64,000 nt of DNA from Hericium rajendrae. Lineage: Eukaryota; Basidiomycota; Agaricomycetes; Russulales; Hericiaceae. Of this stretch, positions 32,601 through 42,179 are shown piece by piece. Location of the stretch: NCBI GenBank assembly GCA_033439255.1, contig CM065886.1, positions 620,001-684,000 of the forward strand, in the 5' to 3' direction. The notes beneath the pieces are model-generated. The model worked only from the letters and a program-made list of their open reading frames with translations, made no database searches and had not been told where the DNA came from. Position numbers and translations under genes: made by a program. Every line of letters starts with the position of its first letter. Position 1 is the stretch's first letter.

Positions 32601-33139
32601 GACATCAGGCTCAGGACCAATAGTGGCCCGCGGATCTGTCTCATTATCTGTTGTGGGAAACGGGGAGTTGGGGCGAGTGCTAGGGCCTGCAATAACAGGG
32701 GATGTTGGACCGGGGGAATGGGGAGTACCAGGGCGGCTACGCACAGCGAGATCCACATCTAATGTCGGCGATTGAGGGCCCTATGGAAGCATCAGCATTG
32801 ACATGGACAGAAGGACATGGGAGAAGCACACACCATGTCTGGACCCGAGTCCTCTTCAACATCCAGCCTCCGCTGCTTCGAGCCACTCAACGCTTTATCA
32901 GCACCCTCCTCGCCCGCATCACCTGGTAGCCTTGAATGTTTTCGTGAGTTCGGCCCAGCGCCCGACCGGGAAGAGCTCGCAGAAGGCACCAACTCTCCTC
33001 GAGCAGCAAGAAACTCGGCCAAAGGCGTGACCGAGTTACGATGGGGTGCATGTAGGTTGAAAGTATGGCGAGTGACAGGAGTGGGCACCCCTCGGCAGTA
33101 TTTCTCACAGTTGCATACGTGGTCCTGTTGCGAGGCCAT
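29692..33139 (-). CDS. tnp2-type (CACTA/EnSpm-like) DNA transposase, apparently intact
   Basis: Exons 33139-32834, 32780-31237, 31183-30076 and 30018-29692 join in frame across 53-, 53- and 57-bp introns to 1,094 residues. A cysteine/histidine start (MASQQDHVCNCEKYCRG) is followed by a disordered acidic segment. Next comes a Zn-binding-like HHMCINSC...CPICGELRYD, then the core: YFSIDGAQLYQS (first acidic residue), WILLDLSPDLRYKKQHILPGG, GPHKPKNLDSF, a second acidic motif FCGDSMHLPTLNIPDLK and KAWEFQTYIYGY. A C-terminal domain (QYYYQWKIGQE...YQGAEAMRVIDVQ) is conserved in basidiomycete relatives as I recall them. It should cut and join its own element. I found no terminal inverted repeats, so the element limits are not defined. 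It is convergent with the oxygenase gene. Confidence 0.75.
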
Positions 33140-33508
33140 CGAAGAACAGATTCTGAAGTAGCAGGATACGTGTTATATTTGAAAGGAGTGTGAAAGGTAG
33201 TATACTGAACGCACGGTAAAAACTAGCAGCTAGACATCCTGGCTACGAGGCGCGAAGTTGATAAAACTTCAAGGCAGTAAAGCATCGTCAGTCGGCCACG
33301 TGGCGAGTAACTAGTTCGTTTAGAACGTGAGCGTAACGGTGCTAGAGACAATAACATGCACCGCTATCTTGACAGGCTCGACTTAGAATGAAACGAAGTG
33401 AGAATCTTATCTAATCATACATGCGTACATATTCGAATAGCGGGCTGGGCGCCCTTTACATAAGCGCCCTTTGTCGAGCTCGACTGGGCACGGAAGAGCG
33501 AGAACGTA
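33140..33508. other. Upstream region of the transposase gene
   Basis: No gene is visible. It probably holds the promoter of the minus-strand transposase gene starting at 33139. No CACTA-like terminus was recognised. Confidence 0.4.
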
Positions 33509-34313
33509 CCGGACATGGAAGTCCGCGTTTTTTCTCGGACGCGGACGCGGACGCGGACATCAAAAATCCGGACGCGGACATCCGCGTTTTTGTCTGGGGG
33601 GTCACGTTTCCCTGATAAACGTGACCCTGGAGTCCGCGTTTTCTGTCGGACGGCGGCACGACCTGTTTGAGACAGGAATTTGTGACATATTGCTTACATC
33701 ATCAAACAGAGCTACAACCCGCGGGTCACAGCGGGTCATGTCTGAGTAAGAAAGAAGGGTGAAGCTCCTTGCAAAATTTTTGCACACAAATACCTAGACT
33801 AGTTATAACCTTGCGAGCCCCTGCCCCAACCCAACCTCCTCACCCACCCCCCCCCCAGCAAACATATACCGGCTAACCCAACCCCAACCCCAACCCCAAC
33901 CCCAACCCAACCGCCAACCCAACCGCCAACCCAACCGCCAACCCAACCCATCCCAACCTCAACCGGCGTGACCGCAAAAGCTACTTTGTGGTATGCAGTC
34001 TGAAGTCTTATAGACTCATTAACATCTCTCAGTTTTACTGTCAGTCCAGACTGACAATGGCTAAAGCTAGCCTCAACATCAAGGTTGAGGGCATGGCGGG
34101 CCGCAAGGATAGGCCCCGCGGGTCACATCCAGAATAGGGAGCTGATGTAAGTATGTGACATGCATGTCTCAGATGTCACGTCCGCACTTTTCGGCGGACG
34201 TCCGCGTTTTTTGGTCTCACGTCCGCGTTTTGCGTCCGACGTCCGCGCTCGGATCCGACCTGTCGTCCGCGTCCGAGCAAAAACGCGGACAACCCGAAAA
34301 GTTCCATAACCGG
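33509..34313. mobile_element. MITE-like element with GTCCGCGTTTTT subterminal inverted repeats
   Basis: Left end (33509-33560): CCGGACATGGAA, then GTCCGCGTTTTTTCTCGGAC and GCGGACG repeats. The right end (34240-34313) is the inverted counterpart: CGTCCGCGTCCGAGCAAAAA, CGCGGAC, TTCCATAACCGG. More GTCCGCGTTTTT copies occur just inside both ends (33575-33600, 34190-34250), as subterminal transposase-binding sites often do. The middle holds the CCCAACC tract. No coding capacity. Confidence 0.6.
33828..33979. repeat. CCCAACC tract, same ending as at 5,401-5,425
   Basis: CCCCAACCCCAACC and CCAACCGCCAACCCAACC units end in CCCAACCTCAACC, then GTGACC and CAAAA. The shared ending with the SINE-associated tract near 5.4 kb indicates common descent and not chance simple sequence. 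Confidence 0.75.
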
Positions 34314-34457
34314 CACAATCTGGGAAGAGCCCAAGCGCCCAATCGACATCAACATCGATAGCACGGCCCTCCGGGCATTACCTGTCCCCGTCTGGAGAGT
34401 TGGAAGTTCGCGGAGAGTAGAGTAATTCATAGCTATTCATTTATTACGAAAGGTAGA

Positions 34458-35276
34458 TTATATGTCCACGCGAAGAAGGTCTGCCCGACTATTGCAAGGT
34501 GGGCAAAAGCGGTATCCGCGCGAAGGGTAGAGTACAATAATGTGTTGAATATCAAACCAACCTGGCCCAAAAACCAAGGCACCTCTTATCCAGTCTTTAA
34601 CGGCTTCAGCTTCTACGAGAACGACATCACCTGTCTGCAATAAATTCTCGTATTTTTTCATGTCCTTTTTTGCAGTGAAGATTATAGTGCCGTCCCATAT
34701 ATTGTCGAAGGGATGGATCTCATAAGAGAATTGGAATTAATTTAATCGAAATAAAAAGTGGTGAACGTACGATAGTTTTGTCAGGGCCTTCGGCAGGTGT
34801 CTGTTTGTGAGATGTGCCAATAATCCACTCTGGGTTGCAGCTGAACTCTGCTGTCCAGTTAGTAAGTGTAAGAGTAGCAGAATCGCACTTACTGGGATGA
34901 TCTTTCTGTTCTCCTAATAGGTCAGAAGCAGTAGACAGAGAGTCGACTCCGAATAGGTCCAAAGCGAGGCTTATTGTTTGCAGAGGTTCGCCCGAAGTGG
35001 AATTCATATTGATGTCTCTGATGACGCCCATCAGCCAGAAAGTCGCAGGATGAGGCGTGGCATTGCTGTAGAGTCGTTGGGGACGACCGGGCGCAAGAGA
35101 CTGCCAATGTACACTTTCGGGCAGATTGTCGAGGCCGTATACAGCAAGGTCATCATTATGATATTCGCTGAGCTGTTCGACGCGTCTGCAGGGGCATGAG
35201 TGCGTCGTGCGAGAATCTTTAAAGCAAGGCAGTACTCAATAAGGCGGTTTATGTCTTCGTATTTCGTGGGAGCCAT
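34458..35276 (-). pseudogene. Member of the GDxVLVE family, probably frameshifted
   Basis: From ATG at 35276 (MAPTKYEDINRLIEYCLALK) the frame must shift near 35185 to continue as VEQLSEYHNDDLAVYGL and MGVIRDINMNSTSGEPLQ. A GTACGT...GAG intron (34719-34770) leads to the last exon, IHPFDNIWDGTIIFTAKKDM...LLQTGDVVLVEAEAVKDW...FDIQHIIVLY, ending at 34458. The plan matches the complete gene at 45425-46678 and the fragments at 35387 and 42180. Function unknown; the last exon has the strand pattern of a small beta-barrel (OB-like), which is speculation. Confidence 0.55.
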
Positions 35277-35386
35277 ATCGGGTGAAGGGCTGTGGAAGGA
35301 GTCAGTTCATGCTTTGGTATTTTAAGTATTACGGGAATAGGAGGACGAGGAGTCGTCACGTAGCCAAGTCGGAGCCGATGAAATCA

Positions 35387-35815
35387 TTAAATTGACACGT
35401 CAATAGTATCCGCGGGCCGAGGAGTAGCTATAGCAGATGGTACATAGGGGTTAGACTTCAGCAGGATTATGTTTTGCAACTCAAACCACGCGCGGCCGGA
35501 TTCGTCGAACGCAGTATAGGGCCGACGTGAGGAGTGCCGATATTTGACTACTTCCACTTCAAGTAGGACGAAGTCTCCTCTATTTAGAAGATGCGCATCA
35601 TAGCGCTGCATATTTTTTTTTCCCTGCACGCGAGCGCGGCCATCCCATGCTCGATCGAAGGGATGGAACTGGTAAGAGGTGAAGTTCAAAAGGAAAAAGG
35701 AAAAATATTAGGATGACGCACGACAGGGATCTGACTGCCAGGCAAGTAAAATTTCTGTACTCGGCTGGCCGCTATGGTGTTGATCGACGTAACTGTTTGT
35801 ATAAATTAGCAAAGA
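35387..35815 (-). pseudogene. Truncated GDxVLVE-family copy (last two exons)
   Basis: Exon at about 35815-35731 (VTSINTIAASRVQKFYLPGSQIPV) and last exon (FHPFDRAWDGRARVQGKKNMQRYD...LLNRGDFVLLEVEVVKYR...WFELQNIILL) ending at 35387, joined by a GTGCGT...CAG intron. The upstream exons seen in the other copies are absent. It is in tandem with 34458-35276, so the pair probably arose by local duplication. Confidence 0.55.
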
Positions 35816-35859
35816 GAAGAAGAGAGCAGTATGAGCGTCATCTGAGAAATCTGTTTTGT

Positions 35860-36110
35860 ATATAGCAGCAAGTCCTATTATGGGCCCTATCAGTGAGCTA
35901 TGAGGGCTATGAACTTGGACTATTTAGCTATGTGGAGCTATGGGGCCTATGATAGCCTCCATAGCATGAAGTGTCAAATACATAGGGTGTCATAGCCTTT
36001 ATAGCTAGGGGTGTCATATACATAGGACTATGATACTTACCAAGGGAAACTATGACTACTATGGCTACTATACTCCTTATGATGAGCCACATAGGTAGTC
36101 AAGACATTTA
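35860..36110. repeat. Low-complexity AGCTATG/CCTATGATAG repeats
   Basis: Dense repeats of GCTATG, CATAGC and GTGTCATA-ATACATAGG. The same vocabulary occurs at 41,890-42,170. No gene. Confidence 0.7.
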
Positions 36111-36239
36111 AGTCAAAATTTTCTTATATTCAAGGGGTAGACTACTACAAACAAGGAAAATACAAAATCTAACACTATTACACTAGCAAACGAAGGTCCT
36201 AAATAGACCTCGCGCCCTCGCACCTCTTGCGCATCACCA

Positions 36240-36885
36240 TCTGTGTGTGAACGGACAGGTGCGCTCTCGCCCGGCGGATGCATGCTGTCGGGCGGAGGGC
36301 GACGAAACGGGGTGCGCGGGCCGTGCGCGAGCTGGCATGGCCGTGCTTGGCCGTGCGCGCGCGCACGGGGCGAGGCGGCCATGTGCGGGGTGAGGCATCA
36401 GCGCAGGGCCATGCATGGGACGAGGCGGGGGGGCGCAGATCGGCGTGGCCGCGCGCGAGCTGGCGCGGCCGTCCCTGGCTGTACGCGCGTGCATGGGGCG
36501 AGGCGGCCATGTGCGGGGCATGGTGTCGGCGCACGGGTCATGCGCGGGACGGGGCGGGGCGGGGTGTCACGGATCGTGCATGGCCGCGCGTGAGTTGGCA
36601 CGGTCTTGCGTGGCCTTGCTCGCGCGCGGGGTGCGGGGGTCGTGTGCGGGGCAGGGCATCGGCGCACAGGCGATGCCGGAGCAGGCGGGGTGCGCCGGTC
36701 GTGCTGGCCGTGCGCGCACTCGTGTAGACCCGCCTGGTCGCGCGTTTGCGTGCGGACGCTGGGGCGGACGTGTTCGCGCCGTCCGGGCATGCGAGAGTGT
36801 GCGCCCGCATGGGAAACGGCTGGAGAGGCCGTCCGCGGCGTGCACGCGCAGCTCAGACCTCGCGCGGGCTTGCGACCTTGCGTAG
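36240..36885. repeat. G-rich minisatellite with ~128-bp higher-order period
   Basis: GGGGCGAGGCGGCCATGTGC occurs at 36367 and 36495, with a diverged third copy near 36626 (period 128-131 bp). It ends in GCCATCTGGAAAAGGCG, the boundary word of the hairpin/GC-array family. Open frames on both strands are compositional. Confidence 0.75.
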
Positions 36886-37319
36886 CCATCTGGAAAAGGC
36901 GTTGATTCTACAGGGATCTACAGTAGCAATATTAATCTACAGTAGCTGAAAAAGGTTCCATAGATTGTGTAGCTCTTGGTGACAAGTGGGTCCCTATATT
37001 TGCTACCTGTAGCTGATCTGTAGCAGTCTGTAGCAGTCCATAGCAGTCTGTAGATGGCCAAATCTACTGTAGCTGCTCAAAGCTACAATATCTACAGTGC
37101 ACCTACAATAGAGTCTATACCCCTTGGTAGCTTCCTTCCAGCTATAGTTATATATAGTTTGTTATCATCCATGATTATCTCGTATATCAGATCTCTGGCA
37201 GTATACCGCAAAAAGTACTATATTTCTGACTAATTACATCTTGTACACTAGTAGTACATCTTTCAGTCCATATTCTTCTGCACCTACAGCACCCAATGCC
37301 TCGTCAAAATAGTTCCCAT

Positions 37320-38580
37320 GCACTACAGGAGGCAACATGGGCATGTGGGGGTCGGCGGGGGCATGTAGAAGTTGGCGGGTGTGTGCGGGAGGTGGCACGG
37401 GCGCGGGGCATCGGCGCGGACGCGCGGGAGTCGGCGCGGGCACGCGGGAGTCGGCGCGGGCACGCGGGAGTCGGCGCGGGCACGCGGGAGTCGGTACGGG
37501 TGCACTGGAGCTGGCACGGACATGCAGGCAGCGGCATGAGTGCGCAGGAGGTGGCGCGGACGCTGCGAGGCGGCGCAGGCATGTGCGAGGCGGCGCAGGC
37601 GTGTGCGAGGCGGCGCGGGCACGACGAGTCCGCACGGGTGCATGTGAGTCGGCGGGGGGCGGGAGGCGGCGCGGGCGTCCTGGAAGCGGCACGGGGGCGC
37701 AGGCACCGGTGCGGGGGCGCAGGCATCGGGCGGGCGGGCAGGAGTCGGTGCGGGTGCGCGCGAGTCGGTGCGGGTGCGCACGAGTCGGTGCGGGTGCACT
37801 GGAGGCGGCGCGGGCGTGCGGGCAGCGGCATGGGCACGCAGGAGGCGGCGCGGGCATGAACGAGGCGGCATGGGCGCACAGGTGGCGGCGCAGGCACGGG
37901 CGAGGCGGCATGGACGCGCAGGAGTTCATGCGCGCATGCAAGTCGGCATGAGGGCGCGGGAGGTGCGGGGGCATGCTGGCAGCGGTGCGGACGCGCAGGC
38001 ATCGGCGCGGGCACGCAGGCATCGGCGCGGGGCGCAGGCATCGGCGTGAGGATGCAGAAATCAGCAGGGGAGTGCGTGCGAGTCTGCGCGGGGGTGTTCG
38101 AGTCCGCGCAGGCGTCCGCGCGGGCATGCAGTAGCCGGCGCGGGCGCGCAGGCGTCGGCACAGATGCACTGGAGATGGTATAGACGTACTGAAGGCGGCA
38201 TCAGCGCGCTGGACGCGACGCAGGAGCGTGCGAGTCCGTGCGGGGGCACGGGAGGCGGCAGGGGCGCGCGGGAGGCGGCGCCGGCATGATCGAGTCGACT
38301 GGGGCGTGCGGGAGTTGGCGCGGGCGCAAGAGAGTGTGGTGGCATCGGCGGGATTGCGCGGGAGTCGGAAAGAGGCGCGCGGGAGGCGGCAGGGACGCAG
38401 GGGAGGCGGCAGGGATGCAGGGGAGGCAGCAGGGGCGCGCACGAGTCGGCGCTGGTGCACGGCAGGCGGCACGGATGCGAGCGAGTCAGTGGAAGTGCGC
38501 GGGCAGCGGCATGGGCGCGCGGGCGGTGACATGGGCACGCAGGAGGCAGCATGGGTGCGCGGGACTCGATGGGGGCCATG
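37320..38580. repeat. G-rich 20-bp minisatellite array of copy B
   Basis: GCACGCGGGAGTCGGCGCGG repeats exactly at 20-bp spacing around 37436-37495 and degenerately elsewhere. Minus-strand frames up to 450 codons (Pro/Ala/Arg-rich) result from this composition and have no known domain. Confidence 0.8.
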
Positions 38581-38595
38581 CAAAGTGTACAAAAA

Positions 38596-38631
38596 CGAGA
38601 GTATCGCTCGACAACACGAGCGATACTCTCT
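38596..38631. repeat. Hairpin GAGAGTATCGCTCG / CGAGCGATACTCTC
   Basis: Perfect 14-bp stem (38597-38610 with 38617-38630), 6-nt loop, at the edge of the GC array. Confidence 0.9.
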
Positions 38632-38819
38632 TGATTAGACAATGATGCTACAACAAAACTGTAAGTACTCACCTTTATTCCCAGCCCGAGAATATCAAAA
38701 AAGATTAGGAGATACTTACAATAAAATTTCCGGAGCGAGGAAGGGGTGGGTGGAAGGAAGTTGACGTGGCAAACGAAGTCAAGTCGTGCGCAAAGTTGTT
38801 GCACACGGAGCCGCGCGGC

Positions 38820-38863
38820 CCGATTCGTTTGAGTGACCATATATGGTCATTCAAATGAATCGG
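38820..38863. repeat. 44-bp palindrome with two mismatches
   Basis: Homolog of the perfect palindrome at 3180-3223, same CCATATATGG centre. Confidence 0.9.
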
Positions 38864-39169
38864 TGCACAGCGGGCCGCACACGCGCAAACGTGCGCGTCG
38901 ACTTCAGCGGAAAAAATCAGCGGGGGGCGCGTGGGAAGCATTTGGCTGCAGCCAAACGCTTCACACGCGCCCCGCAAATTTTTGTTTAAGTCGTCTTCAA
39001 CCTCCAAGGTTCGTATTTTCCCTGTGTATTACTCACTTCTGCTTTCCCTACAGCACATATAGGGCCTGCACATGCATATGGGCCAGCAATTCTAATATAG
39101 TCGCTGCTGCACAACTATTATCAGCGCACTACGGTGGAAAACAATAAAGGTAAGTATGCAGCACTCATG

Positions 39170-40140
39170 TTCACATTCACGAAGGCTCATCTTTGCAGGA
39201 TCAACATCCAGGGCCGACTTGTCGCCCCCCGTCAAAGCACACGACACCTCCGCCGTCGCACCGGCGCCTACGTCACAGCTGCCCGACGTGCACGCACAAA
39301 ACGTGCATCCCGCACCTCGCACCTCCTCCCTCGCACCGTATACTGCATCCGCGAGCCCGCGTGATGCACTCACATCAGCCAGCAACCCCCCGCCACCATT
39401 ATCGCCCCGCGCGCGAGCCAGAGCGACCACCCACGACCAACAAACGTGAATCGCGGAAGTCCGCAGCGTGAACACCCACGCCGCACCCCACATCGCCTCT
39501 CTCGTCCCAACCGCCTCCCCCTATCCCGCACGACTTGCATACGCCGACGTACCCCGCCATCCCATCGTTTTTGACCGAACGCGAGTGCGATGGATGCCCC
39601 GCGGTCGCTACACGCGAACCACGTGACACGCGTAGCCAGAATGCGCAACGCGCATCCCCCACCGCCTCTACCGCATCCCACATGCCTACCACGACCCCTC
39701 ATGACTCGTGCAAGTCACCATACGCCCCAGCGCCATGGAGAACATGCCGAAGGAAGGCTCTGGGCCGCGAGCGGATGAGGTGCGCACCGAGAGCAATACA
39801 CAAGATGGAGGCATGCACACGGTACACACCACGACCCCTCTCGCATCCCACACACGCACCATGACCCCGCGTGACTTGCGCAGGCCGCTTCAGAGCCTCG
39901 CGTGCCCGTACACTGCAGCGAACGAGCCTGCGGCACTGGCTGCAGCTCGGCCAGGTGACGCGCATGGCATGCGCGGTACGAACGTGCACCCCACGCCTTC
40001 CAGCACCTCTCCCATGTCCCGCACGCTCAACGCGACTGCGTTCGACATCACAACTCCCAGTGCCTCTCCCGCGTCCCGCATCCTGCATGCTCCCCGCGAC
40101 CGCACCTGCATCTCATCGTGACCGCGCCCGATGCCCCCGC
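39170..40140. repeat. Degenerate C-rich minisatellite
   Basis: Loosely repeated CTCTCCCGCATCCCACA and CGCGTGACTTGCGC-type words at ~70-130 bp spacing. Several plus-strand frames are open for 60-137 codons but none has a recognisable domain. I regard it as non-coding, with low certainty for the first frame (39156-39449). Confidence 0.45.
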
Positions 40141-40551
40141 CTTTGTACCCAACAACACAATCACCGGCATCCAGATTTGATGTCGTGCTGAGTGCTGAAT
40201 GCACTGAGGCAGATGTGATTAGTTCACGTTCACCGCGCAGACTGTCTGGTAACTGCTTGGCTTGGGTATGTGTAACTTAGTTGATGTTTTGTAATTAAAA
40301 TACAGTACAGACAGTTCATATATACTCGAGTATTGAAATTAAGGTGTGGTGCATGCTTATTTGGCAGCCAGATGACTTAGAATTTTATTTTCTTCATTTG
40401 TGATTGACAAGTGCTACAGAAGCTACTGTAGCTGTGGACCCATGTTTGTAGTATTGCTGTGTCACCGGATATCAAGGTTTGATGTATTGTAATTCACCGG
40501 TAGTCAAGGTTCGGCTACTGTAGCTATACTCCAGCTATCACCCAAGGGACC
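40141..40551. other. No gene; head of repeat copy C
   Basis: CTACTGTAGC occurs at about 40421 and 40513, and TCACCGGATATCAAGGTTTG and TCACCGGTAGTCAAGGTTCG (about 40462, 40494) form a short direct repeat. It leads into the boundary word TTTTTCCAGATGG at 40552. Confidence 0.5.
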
Positions 40552-41100
40552 ATTTTTCCAGATGGCCGTGTGCGCACAGCCGGATGTCGCGGCCGCGAGC
40601 GCATTGTCGACGGCGAGGTGGTTGTATGACCCGCACGAACCTGTTGAGGACGTGCGGGTGTCGTTGAGGGTGAGCGCGGGAGTCCGAGCGACGTGTCGTG
40701 CCCCGTTGCCACGGCAACGAGGCACGACAACGCGGACGTGGACGGCGTTGTTGTCGGGGGATGGGGCTGCTGCGAGCTCGTGGACGTGGACTGCAGGGTT
40801 GTCGAAGGCGATGGGGGCGTGGTGCGCGCGGTTGCAAGAACGAAAGCACGAGTATCGCTCGGTGAACGAGCGATACTCGCTGTGTTAGTACAAGAAACAA
40901 ATGAAAGAGAGTTTTTAAACATACCTATTAGCCCCTCAAGCCGTCTACTAAGTCCTCCCGAGTCTTGAAGACGCCGTGCGTATGGAGAGAGAGAGGCAGA
41001 CGAAGGGGGAGATGGAGGGAGTGTTGCATAGATACAAGTCGCGCGACGACTTACAGCCACAGCAGCATTCAACTCGCGCGTTCAGCGGTTTCGACTCTAA
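40552..41100 (+). repeat. Hairpin/GC-array repeat, copy C (short)
   Basis: The order is the same as in copy B: CTACTGTAGC head, TTTTCCAGATGG, a short GC-rich segment (40,565-40,845), the hairpin with 13-bp perfect stem CGAGTATCGCTCG (40849-40861 with 40867-40879, loop GTGAA), then a tail. Apart from the hairpin and boundary word the sequence differs from A and B, so it is a distant relative or a convergent assembly of the same modules. Confidence 0.55.
40695..40728. repeat. Hairpin with 16-bp stem (GTCGTGCCCCGTTGCC)
   Basis: Arms 40695-40710 and 40713-40728 pair with a single mismatch around a 2-nt centre. It lies in the GC-rich segment of copy C. Confidence 0.85.
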
Positions 41101-41315
41101 CAAATCGAATAAAATCCGTTTAATTCACGAAAAAAGTGAGAAGATATAGCACACCGGTATAAATACAATGAATGAGCCATCTATGTAATTACTTTACGAC
41201 ACGCTCGCAGGTATCAAAATCCACTTAATAGAATCTAACGGCCAGCCTCTGGCACGATGCCCGGCTATGCCCGGCCCGGTCTCGGCAAGCTACATTTGAC
41301 GCTCCGATTGCCACG

Positions 41316-41421
41316 TCTATATAAGACATGCACGACGCGCTGTCTCTCTCTCTTCCCTACCACTACCATCCCTCGTCTTTCGTCGCTCTCTCTTCTTCTG
41401 CTTCAACTTTCTAATGTTCGG
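41316..41421 (+). promoter_or_regulatory. Promoter-like block: TATA box, CT-rich tract, ATG followed by GTAAGT
   Basis: TCTATATAAG at 41316-41325 is followed by a CT-rich initiator-like tract (41341-41365) and an ATG at 41414, and seven bases later by a consensus 5' splice site (ATGTTCG then GTAAGTTG). This is how a basidiomycete gene with a tiny first exon looks. No coding exon could be identified downstream, so it may be an orphan promoter or the leader of a non-coding or retroelement transcript. Confidence 0.3.
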
Positions 41422-42179
41422 TAAGTTGTTATATTGTTGCTATATTATTCTATTGTTTACTAACCCTACTGTTCTTTGTAGACTTTTATATCTTTGCTTT
41501 ATTATCTTAAGTAAGTCTTATGTTTTTCTATATCTGTATCTTTGTATACTAATTTGTTGACTTTGCCTTTAGATTATTTTCGCTTTTTCTTATCTGTAGA
41601 GTAAGTCTTATCTTATCTTTTTTGTCTATGTTTTATCTTTAAGTTCTATCTTATCTTATCTTTGTATCTTATCTCATCTTATCTTTGTATGTTTTGTTAT
41701 CTTATCTTGAAGTGTTGATCTTTACAGTGTATCATAGATGTGTAGTTGTAGCTTTGTGCTAAATGTGTTGTAATTTAATATTGTTTGAAATATAATGCTT
41801 TTAAATTTTTGATGTTTTAAATGTTATAGATGCAACAAGATTCAAATATATTATATATGTATATTTAAATATATTTTTAGCACTCTTAAGCAGCATACAA
41901 GACATAGGTGATATAGAGTAGATAGCAGCCTTACTAGCTAGACATGATATGATAACAGAGATATACCACATAGCTGACATAGCTATGATAGCCATCATAT
42001 GTTATAGCAGCTATGAGAGCTATGATAGCTTATAGTCTATGCTATGATAGCTATGATAGCTATGATAGCTCTATATAGATTACTTCACTACTATGGAGTA
42101 GCTATGTAGAAAAGAGGACTCCTATGGCCCTATCAGAGCTATGTAGACTATATAGTGCCATATACCACTGGTCCTTTTC
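41422..42179. repeat. AT-rich region with TTATC and AGCTATGATAG repeats
   Basis: 41,420-41,700 is T-rich with (CTTAT)n-like runs and two GTAAGTCTTA words. 41,890-42,170 is dense in TAGCTATGATAGCTATGATA. No gene. It ends at TTTTCTCAGATGG (about 42172), similar to the boundary word of the GC-array repeats. Confidence 0.6.

Larger units (their letters stand above)
36886..39010 (+). repeat. Hairpin/GC-array repeat, copy B
   Basis: In plus-strand order: boundary CATCTGGAAAA, a head rich in CTACAGTAGC (36,905-37,290), a G-rich array of 20-bp units (37,320-38,580), the GAGTATCGCTC hairpin (38,596-38,631), splice-like words in reverse orientation, an imperfect 44-bp palindrome (38,820-38,863) and the TTTGGCTGCAGCCAAA foldback (38,926-38,968). 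It is collinear with copy A when A is read on the minus strand. No protein of its own is supported. Confidence 0.7.

Noticed and set aside
29692-33139. KDZ (Kyakuja/Dileera/Zisupton) transposase
   Set aside because: The motifs visible (SIDGAQLY, ILPGGFIPGPHKPKN, MHLPTLNIPDL) fit the tnp2/CACTA type better; I saw no KDZ-type cysteine cluster.
27617-33508. CACTA terminal inverted repeats for the transposase-oxygenase element
   Set aside because: I scanned both flanks and found no convincing matching ends. The gypsy insertion breaks the left flank, so the element limits remain unknown.
33828-33979. Interstitial telomere repeat
   Set aside because: The unit is CCCAACC/CCCCAA, not CCCTAA, and it ends in a sequence shared with another dispersed repeat.
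37234-38592. Minus-strand ORF of 452 codons
   Set aside because: Same reason: it is the complement of the 20-bp G-rich array of copy B and includes flanking repeat sequence.
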